Positions 1 to 6,673 of a DNA stretch of 9,806 nt are shown here, in pieces. The first letter of the stretch is position 1. Each line of letters begins with the position of its first letter. Position numbers and translations under genes: made by a program. Origin of the DNA: Clostridium collagenovorans DSM 3089 (GTDB lineage Bacteria; Bacillota; Clostridia; Clostridiales; Clostridiaceae). The notes beneath the pieces were generated by a model. That model did no database searches. It was not told the DNA's origin and saw nothing but the letters and a program-made list of their open reading frames with translations. The DNA is taken from the NCBI RefSeq assembly GCF_900130005.1, contig NZ_FQXP01000004.1:1-9806 (forward strand), written 5' to 3'.

Positions 1-424
1 TTTTTTTTAGGTAGTTACAGATAGAGCTTTTCCTTATACTCACTGTTGATTCGCTTAAATAAGCACTAGCTGAAACAGAGCTCTGAGTTAGTGAAACACG
101 AATAACTTAATCTATAAGTCGTTTAGTTTTCTTAGCCTTTGCATCTAAGAAAGTAAAAGTTTCTGAAAATGTATATTTAGGACAATCTTTATTAATACAA
201 AACATATTGCGATTCCTTATCAGTATAATTACTTTTTTACCTTGTATAGGTAAATCATGAAAACTTTTAGGGTAACGAGAATGCACTTTATTTGTTAAAG
301 TATTGCAATTAGAGCATCTTAAATCCTCATTTTTTGAAATTACAGTAATATACAGTGTATTATCTATTAGCTCATGAGATTTATATTCAAGTGATGTATC
401 CAACATTTTAATTATGCTTTCCAT
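1..424 (-). pseudogene. ISL3-family transposase, N-terminal part, interrupted by an in-frame TAA
   Basis: The product would be an ISL3 transposase, a DNA-binding enzyme moving its own element by cut-and-paste. The best start is ATG at 424-422, with CGGAGG at 436-431 six bases upstream; an ATG at 442 gives six more residues but lacks this site. Numbered from 424, the N-terminal zinc-binding region shows C37/C40 and C76/C81, with VHSRY and a DLPI segment between, as in the zf-ISL3 domain. Reading stops at TAA (109-107) after RLID, about 105 residues in, while the family is roughly 400 aa. Translation in the same frame beyond the stop continues as a convincing ISL3 sequence (VIRVSLTQSSVSASAYLSES, then a KSSICNYL segment) to the window edge. 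The gene is therefore broken by one nonsense change, for example GAA to TAA, rather than ending there. A sequencing error cannot be excluded. Confidence 0.8.
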
Positions 425-477
425 AGCTGTCCTCCGATTCATATATATCTATATAATACATTATTTAAAATTTAAAA

Positions 478-499
478 TCCAATAACTATGGAAAGAACC
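478..499 (-). repeat. Candidate terminal inverted repeat of the ISL3 element
   Basis: The minus-strand sequence from 499 down to 478 starts GGTTCTTTCCATAGTTATTG, positioned 54 bp upstream of the transposase start. This is the spacing and style of an ISL3 terminus. The partner repeat lies outside the window, so the call rests on resemblance and position only. Confidence 0.4.
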
Positions 500-562
500 A
501 CTTTGATGCTTACTTTTGGTTTTTATTCTAGATACAGGAAAGTAGAGGCGATTGTTATATTA

Positions 563-571
563 TGTTATAAT
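563..571 (+). promoter_or_regulatory. Extended -10 promoter for the WYL regulator gene
   Basis: TGTTATAAT is a consensus TATAAT hexamer (566-571) with the TGn extension that lets sigma-A promoters work with a poor -35. No good -35 is seen about 17 bp upstream (TAGAGG at 543-548). It lies just outside the inferred IS end and gives an untranslated leader of roughly 90 bases to the ATG at 669. The assignment is inferred from motif and position in AT-rich DNA. Confidence 0.45.
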
Positions 572-641
572 TTGATTGGATCGTTGTAGTGGATAGTAGA
601 GAATGGGTAAGCCATTTTAGAAAAGTAACAGTGAGTTTAAT

Positions 642-655
642 TTATCAATTGATAA
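642..655. promoter_or_regulatory. Perfect 14-bp palindrome at the WYL gene ribosome binding site (candidate operator)
   Basis: TTATCAATTGATAA is an exact inverted repeat with no spacer. Its right end overlaps the AAGGAAAG ribosome binding site (654-661) of the WYL gene, whose ATG is at 669. A site here is well placed for autorepression by the dimeric regulator. I found no second full copy near cas3 or in the leader. The sequence is seen directly; the operator role is inferred. Confidence 0.35.
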
Positions 656-668
656 GGAAAGAAAAGCA

Positions 669-1625
669 ATGAGAATTAAAAGAGCAATAACAATACTTAA
701 GCATTTAGAGGAGAAAACTGATATTAATAATCCAGTAACAGTTAAGGAGCTTCAGGCATTATTGGAGCTTGAGGGTATAGAGGTTGATAGAAATACTATC
801 AAGAGGGATATTGAAGAGCTAATGGATTGTAGCATTGGAATTAGGTTTATAACTAAAAGGCACAATACCTTTGGCTATTACATAGAAAATAGATTTACAA
901 TCGGAGAAACACGTATTCTTCTTGATGGTGTGGCTTCCAATAAGTTTGTGGATGATAAACAAAAAAGAGAAATTAAGGAGAAGCTATTATCTAAGGTTTC
1001 AATAGAAAATAGGATAAAGTTGAAAAATCAAGTTATAACAAATATGTTTCAAAATAATGGGGTAGATATACTTTATAATTTAGATAGGATTCATACAGCT
1101 ATTGCAAGACGAAGATATATTAAAGTTGATAGAGTTACGAGAGATGCCAATAATAATATTAAGATTAATCAGGGGGAGAGAAGAATTATTCCTTATGCGG
1201 TTTATTATGAAAATGATAGGTACTATTTAATTGGTTTAACAGAAGAGGATAAGTTAAGGAATTATAGAATTGATAGAATAAAAAATGTAAGGATTGAGGA
1301 CGAGCATAACAGTACAGTAAAAGTTGATTTACAAAGGTATTCAATTCGTAATTTCGATATGTTCCCAGCAAATAAGGTTATAAGAGCTGAATTTAAAGTG
1401 AATGTTGGGTTAAAACATTCTGTCATTGAGAAGTTTGGAAATAAAAATTTTATAAGAAAAGATCCTGAGGATGGAGAAAAATTCATATTTAGTGAAGAAG
1501 TAGGCTTTAATGATGGTTTAATACGTTGGATTTTAAAGCAGGGAAGTCAGTTACAGGTTTTATATCCAGAAGAGTTAAAGGTAAAAGTTAAGGAAGAAAT
1601 AAAGAAAATGTATCAATTATACTAA
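669..1625 (+). CDS. WYL-domain transcriptional regulator (HTH-WYL-WCX), probable regulator of the cas locus
   Basis: This 318-aa cytoplasmic DNA-binding protein has the usual architecture and length of WYL regulators. Residues about 1-70 form a DeoR/HTH_11-type winged helix, with a recognition helix around VDRNTIKRDIEEL (39-51). The WYL ligand-sensing domain spans about 140-210, with the signature YYL at 185-187 and RNYRIDRI at 197-204. A C-terminal WCX region follows to the end, including the conserved GLIRWIL and YPEEL segments. The first W of the WYL triad is Y here. ATG 669 is preceded by AAGGAAAG with good spacing. WYL proteins are known to control several CRISPR-Cas loci and to respond to ligands such as nucleic acids; the target here is not shown by sequence. 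It is co-oriented with cas3 but separated by about 460 bp, so it is probably its own transcript. The family call is firm, the role inferred. Confidence 0.9.
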   Translation: MRIKRAITILKHLEEKTDINNPVTVKELQALLELEGIEVDRNTIKRDIEELMDCSIGIRFITKRHNTFGYYIENRFTIGETRILLDGVASNKFVDDKQKREIKEKLLSKVSIENRIKLKNQVITNMFQNNGVDILYNLDRIHTAIARRRYIKVDRVTRDANNNIKINQGERRIIPYAVYYENDRYYLIGLTEEDKLRNYRIDRIKNVRIEDEHNSTVKVDLQRYSIRNFDMFPANKVIRAEFKVNVGLKHSVIEKFGNKNFIRKDPEDGEKFIFSEEVGFNDGLIRWILKQGSQLQVLYPEELKVKVKEEIKKMYQLY

Positions 1626-1638
1626 AAAATAAAAACAA

Positions 1639-1666
1639 TTTACTGAAAAATTTGTAGTTATATAAT
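1639..1666 (+). promoter_or_regulatory. Weak candidate promoter downstream of the WYL gene
   Basis: TTTACT (1639-1644), a 16-bp spacer and TATAAT (1661-1666) form a plausible sigma-A promoter just after the WYL stop codon. A second TATAAT lies at 1686-1691 without a good -35. Either could drive the degenerate small gene and, by read-through, cas3. The DNA here is so AT-rich that chance matches are expected, so this is tentative. No hairpin-plus-U-run terminator follows the WYL gene. Confidence 0.25.
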
Positions 1667-1730
1667 ATATGAATATCTACTTTATTATAATTAAGTTAGA
1701 AAAATAAATTTAAATAATGGTATATTTATT

Positions 1731-1995
1731 ATGATTAAGGAAAAATTTAAACGAGTTTTAAAAAGTAAAGTTACAACTTAGAAGCTGTTAAGTATGAAAC
1801 AGGGCTAACCCTTCAGGATTTAGCAAGAAATCCAACTGCAAATGCAGGAAAGCTATAATTCAAGTTATGAAGGGCAGCTACTATACTCAATATAGAATGA
1901 ACATAGATGATAACTACGATAAAACTGTTTTAATAGAAATAGACAACGGTCTTTTGACTAATAAGTTTTTGAATGAAATTAGTTTAAAATATTAA
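1731..1995 (+). pseudogene. Remnant of a small gene (about 88 aa), broken by two one-base frameshifts; family not recognised
   Basis: Three consecutive blocks in different frames read as one protein. ATG 1731 gives MIKEKFKRVLKSKVTT, then TAG at 1779. The next frame, from 1778, continues LEAVKYETGLTLQDLARNPT and on to AGKL, then TAA at 1856. From 1855 a third frame gives IIQVMKGSYYTQYRMNIDDN and ends NKFLNEISLKY with TAA at 1993-1995. Adding one T near 1777 and one A near 1855 would restore a single continuous frame. Composition and codon use look like real coding sequence, with charged and aromatic residues in natural patterns. No strong ribosome binding site precedes the ATG. I do not recognise the family and assign no function. 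Two indels make decay more likely than sequencing error. Confidence 0.6.
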
Positions 1996-2076
1996 AAAAA
2001 GAATAAAATAAAGATAAAAAGTTTGGGTAAAAATGTATTTTGTGGTACCAATATTACAAGGTGAAAGACGATATAT

Positions 2077-2083
2077 GGAGGGA
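2077..2083 (+). promoter_or_regulatory. Shine-Dalgarno site that sets the cas3 start at GTG 2088
   Basis: GGAGGGA sits four to five bases before GTG 2088, in frame with the longer open frame that begins at TTG 2040. No comparable site precedes TTG 2040 or the in-frame GTG at 2061. This favours 2088 as the true start. Confidence 0.6.
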
Positions 2084-2087
2084 TATA

Positions 2088-4277
2088 GTGAAGTATGAAA
2101 ATTGTAACATTAGCAATAATAAGGTGTTTTATGCTCACATAAACAAAAATGGGGAAAAGCAGACGGTAAAAGATCATGGGATTAATGTTGGAAAATTATC
2201 TGGTAAGCTAGCAAGCAAGTTTGGTGCTAAAAAGTCTGGTGAAATTATAGGGTTACTTCATGATATTGGAAAATGCAGTGAGGAATTCGAGGACAGATTA
2301 TTTAATGGAGGACCCAAAGTTGATCATGCTACAGCAGGTGCCAAGGAGCTCAAAGGAGTATTTGGTAAAGTAATTCAAAGACTTTTAGGCTATTCAATAG
2401 TAGGACATCATTCTGGACTCCCGGATATAGGTAGTAAGGAAAGAGGTTTTATTCAAAGACTTAATAAGATTATTCCGGAATATAATGCAGATGAAATTTT
2501 ACAAGAGATTAAGTGGACAGTAAAAGAGTTAAGTGGCGAATTGCCTAAAAATTATGATAATGAAAAAGGCTTTGTATTAGGATTTTATATTAGAATGCTT
2601 TATTCTGCATTAACAGATGCGGATTTTCTTGATACGGAAGCATTTTGCAAAGTTGATGAATTTATAGAGCGTGGAAATTATAAAAGCTTTAAAGCACTAG
2701 AAGAAGTCTTTAATCTACATATGGAGACTTTATCAAAGGGAGCTAAAATAACATTTATTAATGGAATTAGAAATGAAATTTTTAATCAATGTGTCAGAAT
2801 ATCAGAAAACAAACCTAATTTATACTCACTTACAGTGCCAACAGGTGGAGGTAAGACCTTATCGTCTCTGGCATTTGCAATAAAGCATTTGAGATACAAC
2901 AAACTTGATAGAATAATATTTGTTATACCATATACCAGTATTATAGAACAAAATGCTGAAGTGTATAAGTCAATTTTAGGAAAAGAGAATGTGCTAGAGC
3001 ATCATAGCAATTTTGATTTTAGGAGTGAGGATAAAATAGACGGAGATAATACTTCTTTAAAGTTAAAACTCGCCAGTGAAAATTGGGACATACCAATAGT
3101 TGTAACTACAAATGTACAGTTTTTTGAATCCTTGTTTGCCAATAAAAGCTCAAGGTGTAGAAAATTACATAACATATCCAATAGTGTTATTGTAATAGAT
3201 GAAGCACAAATGCTTCCAACAAACTTTTTAAAACCAACAGTTGCTGCAATAAATGAATTGGTTAGCAATTATAATTCCACAGTGCTTTTATCAACGGCAA
3301 CAAAGCCAAAATTTCCTGATGGAATTAGTAAAAGAAATTGTATTGAGATAATTGATAATCCAGATAAATTATATAATGATTTGAAAAGGGTTTCAGTTAA
3401 GTATGTAGGAGATATAAGTAATGAAGGTTTATTAAGTAGAGTTGAGGATGAAGATAGAGCTTTAATCATTGTAAACACAAGAAGTCATGCACAAAATCTT
3501 TATGAATCTCTAGGGGATCACGATTATGTATTCCATTTAAGTGCTAATATGTGTCCAGAGCATAGAAGTAATAAGTTGAAGGAAATAAAAAAAAGACTTA
3601 AGGATGGTGAAAAGTGTAAGGTTGTATCAACTCAACTTATAGAATGTGGAGTTGATATAAGTTTTCCTGTAGTGTATAGATCTATTAGTGGAATTGATTC
3701 CATTGTTCAATCAGCAGGAAGATGTAATAGAGAGGGAGAACTAACGATAGGTAAGGTTTTTGTGTTTAGTTCCACTGAAGATTATGCAAAGCTCAGAGGA
3801 TATCAAAGTGTAGTAGCTGAATGTGGAAGACAGATCCTTGAGAATTATGAAGATCCTATTTCCTTAGATGCAATTTCTAATTATTTCGAACTGCTTTATG
3901 ATATGGAAAGAGAAAATTTAGATAGCAAGGAAATTATGAAGAATTTTTCAGACAGGGTAAAGGAGCTTGGTTTTGAATTTGAAAAAACTGCTAGAGACTA
4001 TAAACTTATTGAAGAGAGTGAGAGTTTAATTATTTCTTATGATGAAAGAGCTGAAGCTTTAATTGAGGAACTTAAGTATTCAGATTATCCTAATTCGTGC
4101 CTTAGAAAGCTACAGAGATATTCTATTAGCATTCATGATACTAAGCTAATAGAGTTAAGAAAAATGGGTGGGTTAACTATTATAAATGACAAGATAAATA
4201 TTTTATCAACTAAGTCTGGATTTTATGATGAAGCTACAGGTTTTACGTTAGGGAAACAAGATGTAATAATATGTTAG
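2088..4277 (+). CDS. cas3: Cas3, type I-C HD nuclease-helicase
   Basis: Cas3 is recruited by target-bound Cascade, nicks the displaced strand and degrades it while translocating with ATP. From GTG 2088 the protein is 729 aa. The frame is open upstream to TTG 2040 (745 aa), but only 2088 has a good ribosome binding site, and the shorter form begins near the family's usual FYAHI-type N-terminus. Numbered from 2088, the HD nuclease domain (about 1-220) shows metal ligands H30, H58-D59 (GLLHDIGK), H80 and H107-H108. The SF2 helicase follows, with Walker A TGGGKT at 252-257, DEAQ at 371-374 in place of the DEAH/DECH box, STAT at 402-405, and motif VI QSAGRCNR at 541-548. HD and helicase are in one chain, as is normal for I-C. 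It heads the operon; its stop codon (4275-4277) lies within the next gene's ribosome binding site. Confidence 0.96.
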   Translation: MKYENCNISNNKVFYAHINKNGEKQTVKDHGINVGKLSGKLASKFGAKKSGEIIGLLHDIGKCSEEFEDRLFNGGPKVDHATAGAKELKGVFGKVIQRLLGYSIVGHHSGLPDIGSKERGFIQRLNKIIPEYNADEILQEIKWTVKELSGELPKNYDNEKGFVLGFYIRMLYSALTDADFLDTEAFCKVDEFIERGNYKSFKALEEVFNLHMETLSKGAKITFINGIRNEIFNQCVRISENKPNLYSLTVPTGGGKTLSSLAFAIKHLRYNKLDRIIFVIPYTSIIEQNAEVYKSILGKENVLEHHSNFDFRSEDKIDGDNTSLKLKLASENWDIPIVVTTNVQFFESLFANKSSRCRKLHNISNSVIVIDEAQMLPTNFLKPTVAAINELVSNYNSTVLLSTATKPKFPDGISKRNCIEIIDNPDKLYNDLKRVSVKYVGDISNEGLLSRVEDEDRALIIVNTRSHAQNLYESLGDHDYVFHLSANMCPEHRSNKLKEIKKRLKDGEKCKVVSTQLIECGVDISFPVVYRSISGIDSIVQSAGRCNREGELTIGKVFVFSSTEDYAKLRGYQSVVAECGRQILENYEDPISLDAISNYFELLYDMERENLDSKEIMKNFSDRVKELGFEFEKTARDYKLIEESESLIISYDERAEALIEELKYSDYPNSCLRKLQRYSISIHDTKLIELRKMGGLTIINDKINILSTKSGFYDEATGFTLGKQDVIIC

Positions 4278-4287
4278 GAGGTATGAA

Positions 4288-4950
4288 ATGGGGTATGGAG
4301 TTAGGCTTAAAGTAAGCGGCGATTACGCTTGTTTTAGTAGACCAGAAATGAAGGTAGAGAGGGTTAGTTACGATGTAATGACTCCTTCAGCAGCAAGGGG
4401 GATACTGGAGGCTATATATTGGAAACCTTCAATACGTTGGGTAATTGATAAGATTACCGTGATTAATCCAATTAAGTTTGAAAGTATAAGAAGAAATGAA
4501 CTGCTTGGAAAAATTTCTATGAATTCTGTAAAGAGTGCTTTTAAAGGAAATTCTAAGGTTAAGCTTTATCAAAGCACTGATGATATAGTTCAAAGGTCAT
4601 CACTTTTATTAAAGGATGTGTGTTATATCATTGAAGCTCATTTTGAGATGACGGATAAAATGGGAGAAACGGATACAGTAGAGAAGCATTATAATATTAT
4701 GCTTAGAAGGTGTATAAGGGGACAATGCTTCCATAGACCTTATTTTGGAACTAGGGAATTTCCAGTGGATTTTCAGCTTTTAGAATCAGGGGAAATGATA
4801 GAGAGCTTTTATAAAGGAGAAGAACGGGACCTTGGCTTCATGCTTTGGGATATTGATTTTAAAAGCAATGAAACACCAATATTCTTTAGACCAATAATGA
4901 AGGATGGTGTTTTAGAAGTTCCTGATTTGTTTGGAGGTGAGAATAGGTGA
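4288..4950 (+). CDS. cas5c: Cas5c (Cas5d), pre-crRNA endoribonuclease and Cascade subunit
   Basis: In type I-C there is no Cas6. Cas5c cuts the pre-crRNA within the repeat, stays on the 5' handle and anchors Cas8c and the Cas7 filament. The 220-aa protein is a RAMP-fold member of usual length. The N-terminal strand GDYACF and the SYDVMTPSAARGILEAIYWK region are characteristic. The residues equivalent to the catalytic triad of Bacillus halodurans Cas5d (Y46, K116, H117) are present as Y44 in IYWKP and K133-H134 in EKHYNIM, so it should be an active nuclease. The motif FHRPYFGTREF (148-158) corresponds to the conserved LGARE region. ATG 4288 is preceded by AGGAGG at 4276-4281, overlapping the cas3 stop, which suggests translational coupling. 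An alternative ATG at 4283 is out of frame. Confidence 0.96.
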   Translation: MGYGVRLKVSGDYACFSRPEMKVERVSYDVMTPSAARGILEAIYWKPSIRWVIDKITVINPIKFESIRRNELLGKISMNSVKSAFKGNSKVKLYQSTDDIVQRSSLLLKDVCYIIEAHFEMTDKMGETDTVEKHYNIMLRRCIRGQCFHRPYFGTREFPVDFQLLESGEMIESFYKGEERDLGFMLWDIDFKSNETPIFFRPIMKDGVLEVPDLFGGENR

Positions 4951-6671
4951 TACTACAGGATTTATGTAACTACTATGACATTTTAGCTAAGGAAGAAAGT
5001 GTAGAGGATTTACCACGAGAAAACACATCAATGCAGAAGGTTTTGTTTGCTTTGGTTATTTCAGAAGAGGGGAAGCTTAAAGCTATTATGGATTTAAGTA
5101 CGTTGGAGGGAAAAAAGAAATTTCCAAGACAATTGTTAGTACCAGAGCAGCCAGGAAGAAGCGGAAAGAATGCCCCTTCATACTTTTTATGTGATAATTC
5201 GAAATATGTGTTAGGGCTTGGTGATAAGGAGGAATATCCTTCATTTAATAGCTTTAAGAGTGTTCATAATGAATACCTGCAGGAAGATAGTCCAGTTCTT
5301 AAATTTATTAATTCTTGGGAGCCAGAAAAGTGTAGAGATAATACAATACTAGTACCTCATATTAAAGAGTTGGAGAAAAATAGTAATATAGTGTTTAGGA
5401 TTGAAGGAAAGAGTGGCTATTATCATGAGCAGGAAGGTATTCTTGATAGATGGAAAAATAGCTTATTATCAGAAGACGAGGAGAAAATGCAGTGCTTAAT
5501 TACAGGTGAGGTGGCGTCAATAGCTAGAATCCATACTCCAATAAAGGGAGTAAGAAATGCACAAGCAGCAGGAGCTAGTATTGTATCTTTTAATGATGAG
5601 AGTTTTAATTCATATGGGAAAACTGCTAGCTACAATGCTCCGGTTAGTAAAAAGGCAATGTTTAAATATACAACAGTGCTAAACTACATGCTTAGAAGCA
5701 GTAAGAATAAAATGACTATAGGTGATAACACTGTAGTATTTTGGGCTGAGAAATATGGAATATATGAAGATTTATTAGCAGAGCTATTAAGCCCTACTAT
5801 GGCAGATGAAGATAAAGAAAATTTGCAAAAGTCGGGAATAAATAATGAAGCAATGCAACTTGCGAAGGATATTTTAACAAAATATTCTATGGGGTTAAAG
5901 TTAACCAGTGAAGATTATCAAATAGAAACTGATACAAAGATTCATATTTTAGGGATTTCACCTAACAATGCTAGACTAGCCATAGCTTTTTATGAAGTTA
6001 ATAGCTTCGATTACTTTGCTAAAAGAATTAGTCAGCACTATAAGGATTTATCAATAATAGGAAATGAAAAGAGCATGCCAATATGGATGGTACTTAGTGA
6101 AACAGTTCCTAAGACTTCAAAGGATAAAAAGATTTCTCCAGTTTTAAGTAAAAGCTTAATGGCTTCTATATTTGAGGGCAGAAAATATCCAGTATCACTA
6201 TATAATGCTATGATTACAAGAATAAGAGCAGACAAAACCATAAATTATAAGAGAGCAGCTATAATTAAGGCTTATTTAAATAGAAAAAGTAGATTAAATA
6301 ATCAACAGGAGGTAATTTCAGTGAGTTTAAATGAAGAAAGTAAAAGCATTCCTTATCATTTAGGGAGATTATTCGCTGTTTTAGAAAAGGCACAAAAGGA
6401 TGCAATACCAAATCTAAATACTACTATAAAAGATAGTTACTTTACTAGTGCCTGTGCTACTCCAGCATCAGTTTTCCCAAGGCTTATTAATTTATCATTT
6501 CATCATGTGAAGAAGGCTGAATATGGTTTTAAGATGGAAAAACGAAAAGGTGATATTTTAGAGAGTATATCTAAATTTCCACAACGTTTGTCCTTAGATG
6601 AGCAAGGAGAATTTATATTAGGGTACTATCATGAGAATCAAGATTTATATAAAGCTAAGGGGGTTAAATAA
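4947..6671 (+). CDS. cas8c: Cas8c (Csd1), large subunit of type I-C Cascade
   Basis: Cas8c recognises the PAM, helps open target DNA and recruits Cas3. The 574-aa protein has normal Csd1 length. The central block C183-LITG through IKGV (199-202), GASIVSFN (209-216) and SYG (222-224) is the family's best-conserved stretch. The C-terminal part from about 459 (HLGRLFAVLEKAQ, then SACATPASVFPRL) is the helical bundle that is also made separately as Cas11c. Translation starts at GTG 4947, overlapping the cas5c stop by four bases (GTGA), with GGAGGTGA at 4933-4940 as ribosome binding site. The overlap and strong site imply coupled translation. Little in this family can be read as catalytic, and none is expected. 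Confidence 0.95.
   Translation: MILQDLCNYYDILAKEESVEDLPRENTSMQKVLFALVISEEGKLKAIMDLSTLEGKKKFPRQLLVPEQPGRSGKNAPSYFLCDNSKYVLGLGDKEEYPSFNSFKSVHNEYLQEDSPVLKFINSWEPEKCRDNTILVPHIKELEKNSNIVFRIEGKSGYYHEQEGILDRWKNSLLSEDEEKMQCLITGEVASIARIHTPIKGVRNAQAAGASIVSFNDESFNSYGKTASYNAPVSKKAMFKYTTVLNYMLRSSKNKMTIGDNTVVFWAEKYGIYEDLLAELLSPTMADEDKENLQKSGINNEAMQLAKDILTKYSMGLKLTSEDYQIETDTKIHILGISPNNARLAIAFYEVNSFDYFAKRISQHYKDLSIIGNEKSMPIWMVLSETVPKTSKDKKISPVLSKSLMASIFEGRKYPVSLYNAMITRIRADKTINYKRAAIIKAYLNRKSRLNNQQEVISVSLNEESKSIPYHLGRLFAVLEKAQKDAIPNLNTTIKDSYFTSACATPASVFPRLINLSFHHVKKAEYGFKMEKRKGDILESISKFPQRLSLDEQGEFILGYYHENQDLYKAKGVK
6307..6313 (+). promoter_or_regulatory. Internal Shine-Dalgarno for cas11c inside cas8c
   Basis: AGGAGGT matches the anti-Shine-Dalgarno exactly and stands seven bases before an in-frame GTG at 6321. 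Within cas8c it encodes only part of the linker QQEVIS, just before the helical C-terminal domain. I noticed no other internal site in cas8c with this combination of strength, spacing and in-frame start. Confidence 0.8.
6321..6671 (+). CDS. cas11c: Cas11c, small subunit of Cascade, translated from an internal start within cas8c
   Basis: This is an alternative product of 116 aa sharing frame and stop codon with cas8c (its residues 459-574). Cas11 forms the helical belly of Cascade and stabilises crRNA-target pairing. In type I-C and some other subtypes it is known to be made by internal initiation in the large-subunit gene. Here the start is GTG 6321 with AGGAGGT seven bases upstream, stronger than the sites of several full genes in this operon. 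The sequence opens VSLNEESKSIPYHLGRLFAV, continues with EKAQKDAIPNLNTTIKDSYF and ATPASVFPRLINLSFHH, and is predicted mostly helical. Its length fits the roughly 120 aa expected. It is not a separate open reading frame, so ordinary gene calling misses it. The start is read from sequence; the product is inferred by homology of arrangement. Confidence 0.8.
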   Translation: MSLNEESKSIPYHLGRLFAVLEKAQKDAIPNLNTTIKDSYFTSACATPASVFPRLINLSFHHVKKAEYGFKMEKRKGDILESISKFPQRLSLDEQGEFILGYYHENQDLYKAKGVK

Positions 6672-6673
6672 TA

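Larger units (their letters stand above)
1..499 (-). mobile_element. ISL3-family insertion sequence, one end only (transposase-start end)
   Basis: This is the part of an ISL3-type element that falls in the window. It holds the 5' part of the transposase gene on the minus strand plus about 75 bp of terminal DNA. Read on the minus strand from about 499, the end begins GGTTCTTTCCATAG, which resembles the GG-TCTT-type termini I know for ISL3 elements. The other terminus lies beyond the left edge, so neither the inverted repeat pair nor the expected 8-bp target duplication can be confirmed. If 499 is the true tip, the adjacent candidate target bases are ACTTTGAT at 500-507. The internal nonsense codon in the transposase suggests a decayed copy. 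The outer boundary is an inference. Confidence 0.55.

Noticed and set aside
602..616. AATGG-GTAAG-CCATT hairpin upstream of the WYL gene as a terminator or attenuator
   Set aside because: The stem is only five base pairs and the sequence after it is not a U-run.
1186..1486. Minus-strand open frames across the WYL gene
   Set aside because: They are antisense shadows of a strong conserved gene and translate to low-complexity, Leu/Phe-rich sequence with no recognisable domain.
1651..1690. GTAG...CTAC imperfect hairpin after the WYL gene as a terminator
   Set aside because: Pairing is broken and mostly A-T, and the following sequence is not a clean T-run.
1954..1990. TTGACT (1954-1959) with TAAAAT (1985-1990) as the cas operon promoter
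   Set aside because: The spacing is 25 bp, far from the 16-18 bp needed, and no better -10 sits at the right distance.
2043..2050. TGGTACCA palindrome before cas3 as an operator
   Set aside because: It is only eight bases, does not extend, and has no second copy; chance is a sufficient explanation.
3002..3478. Minus-strand open frames across cas3
   Set aside because: They lie opposite conserved helicase motifs and have no plausible start signals or domain content.
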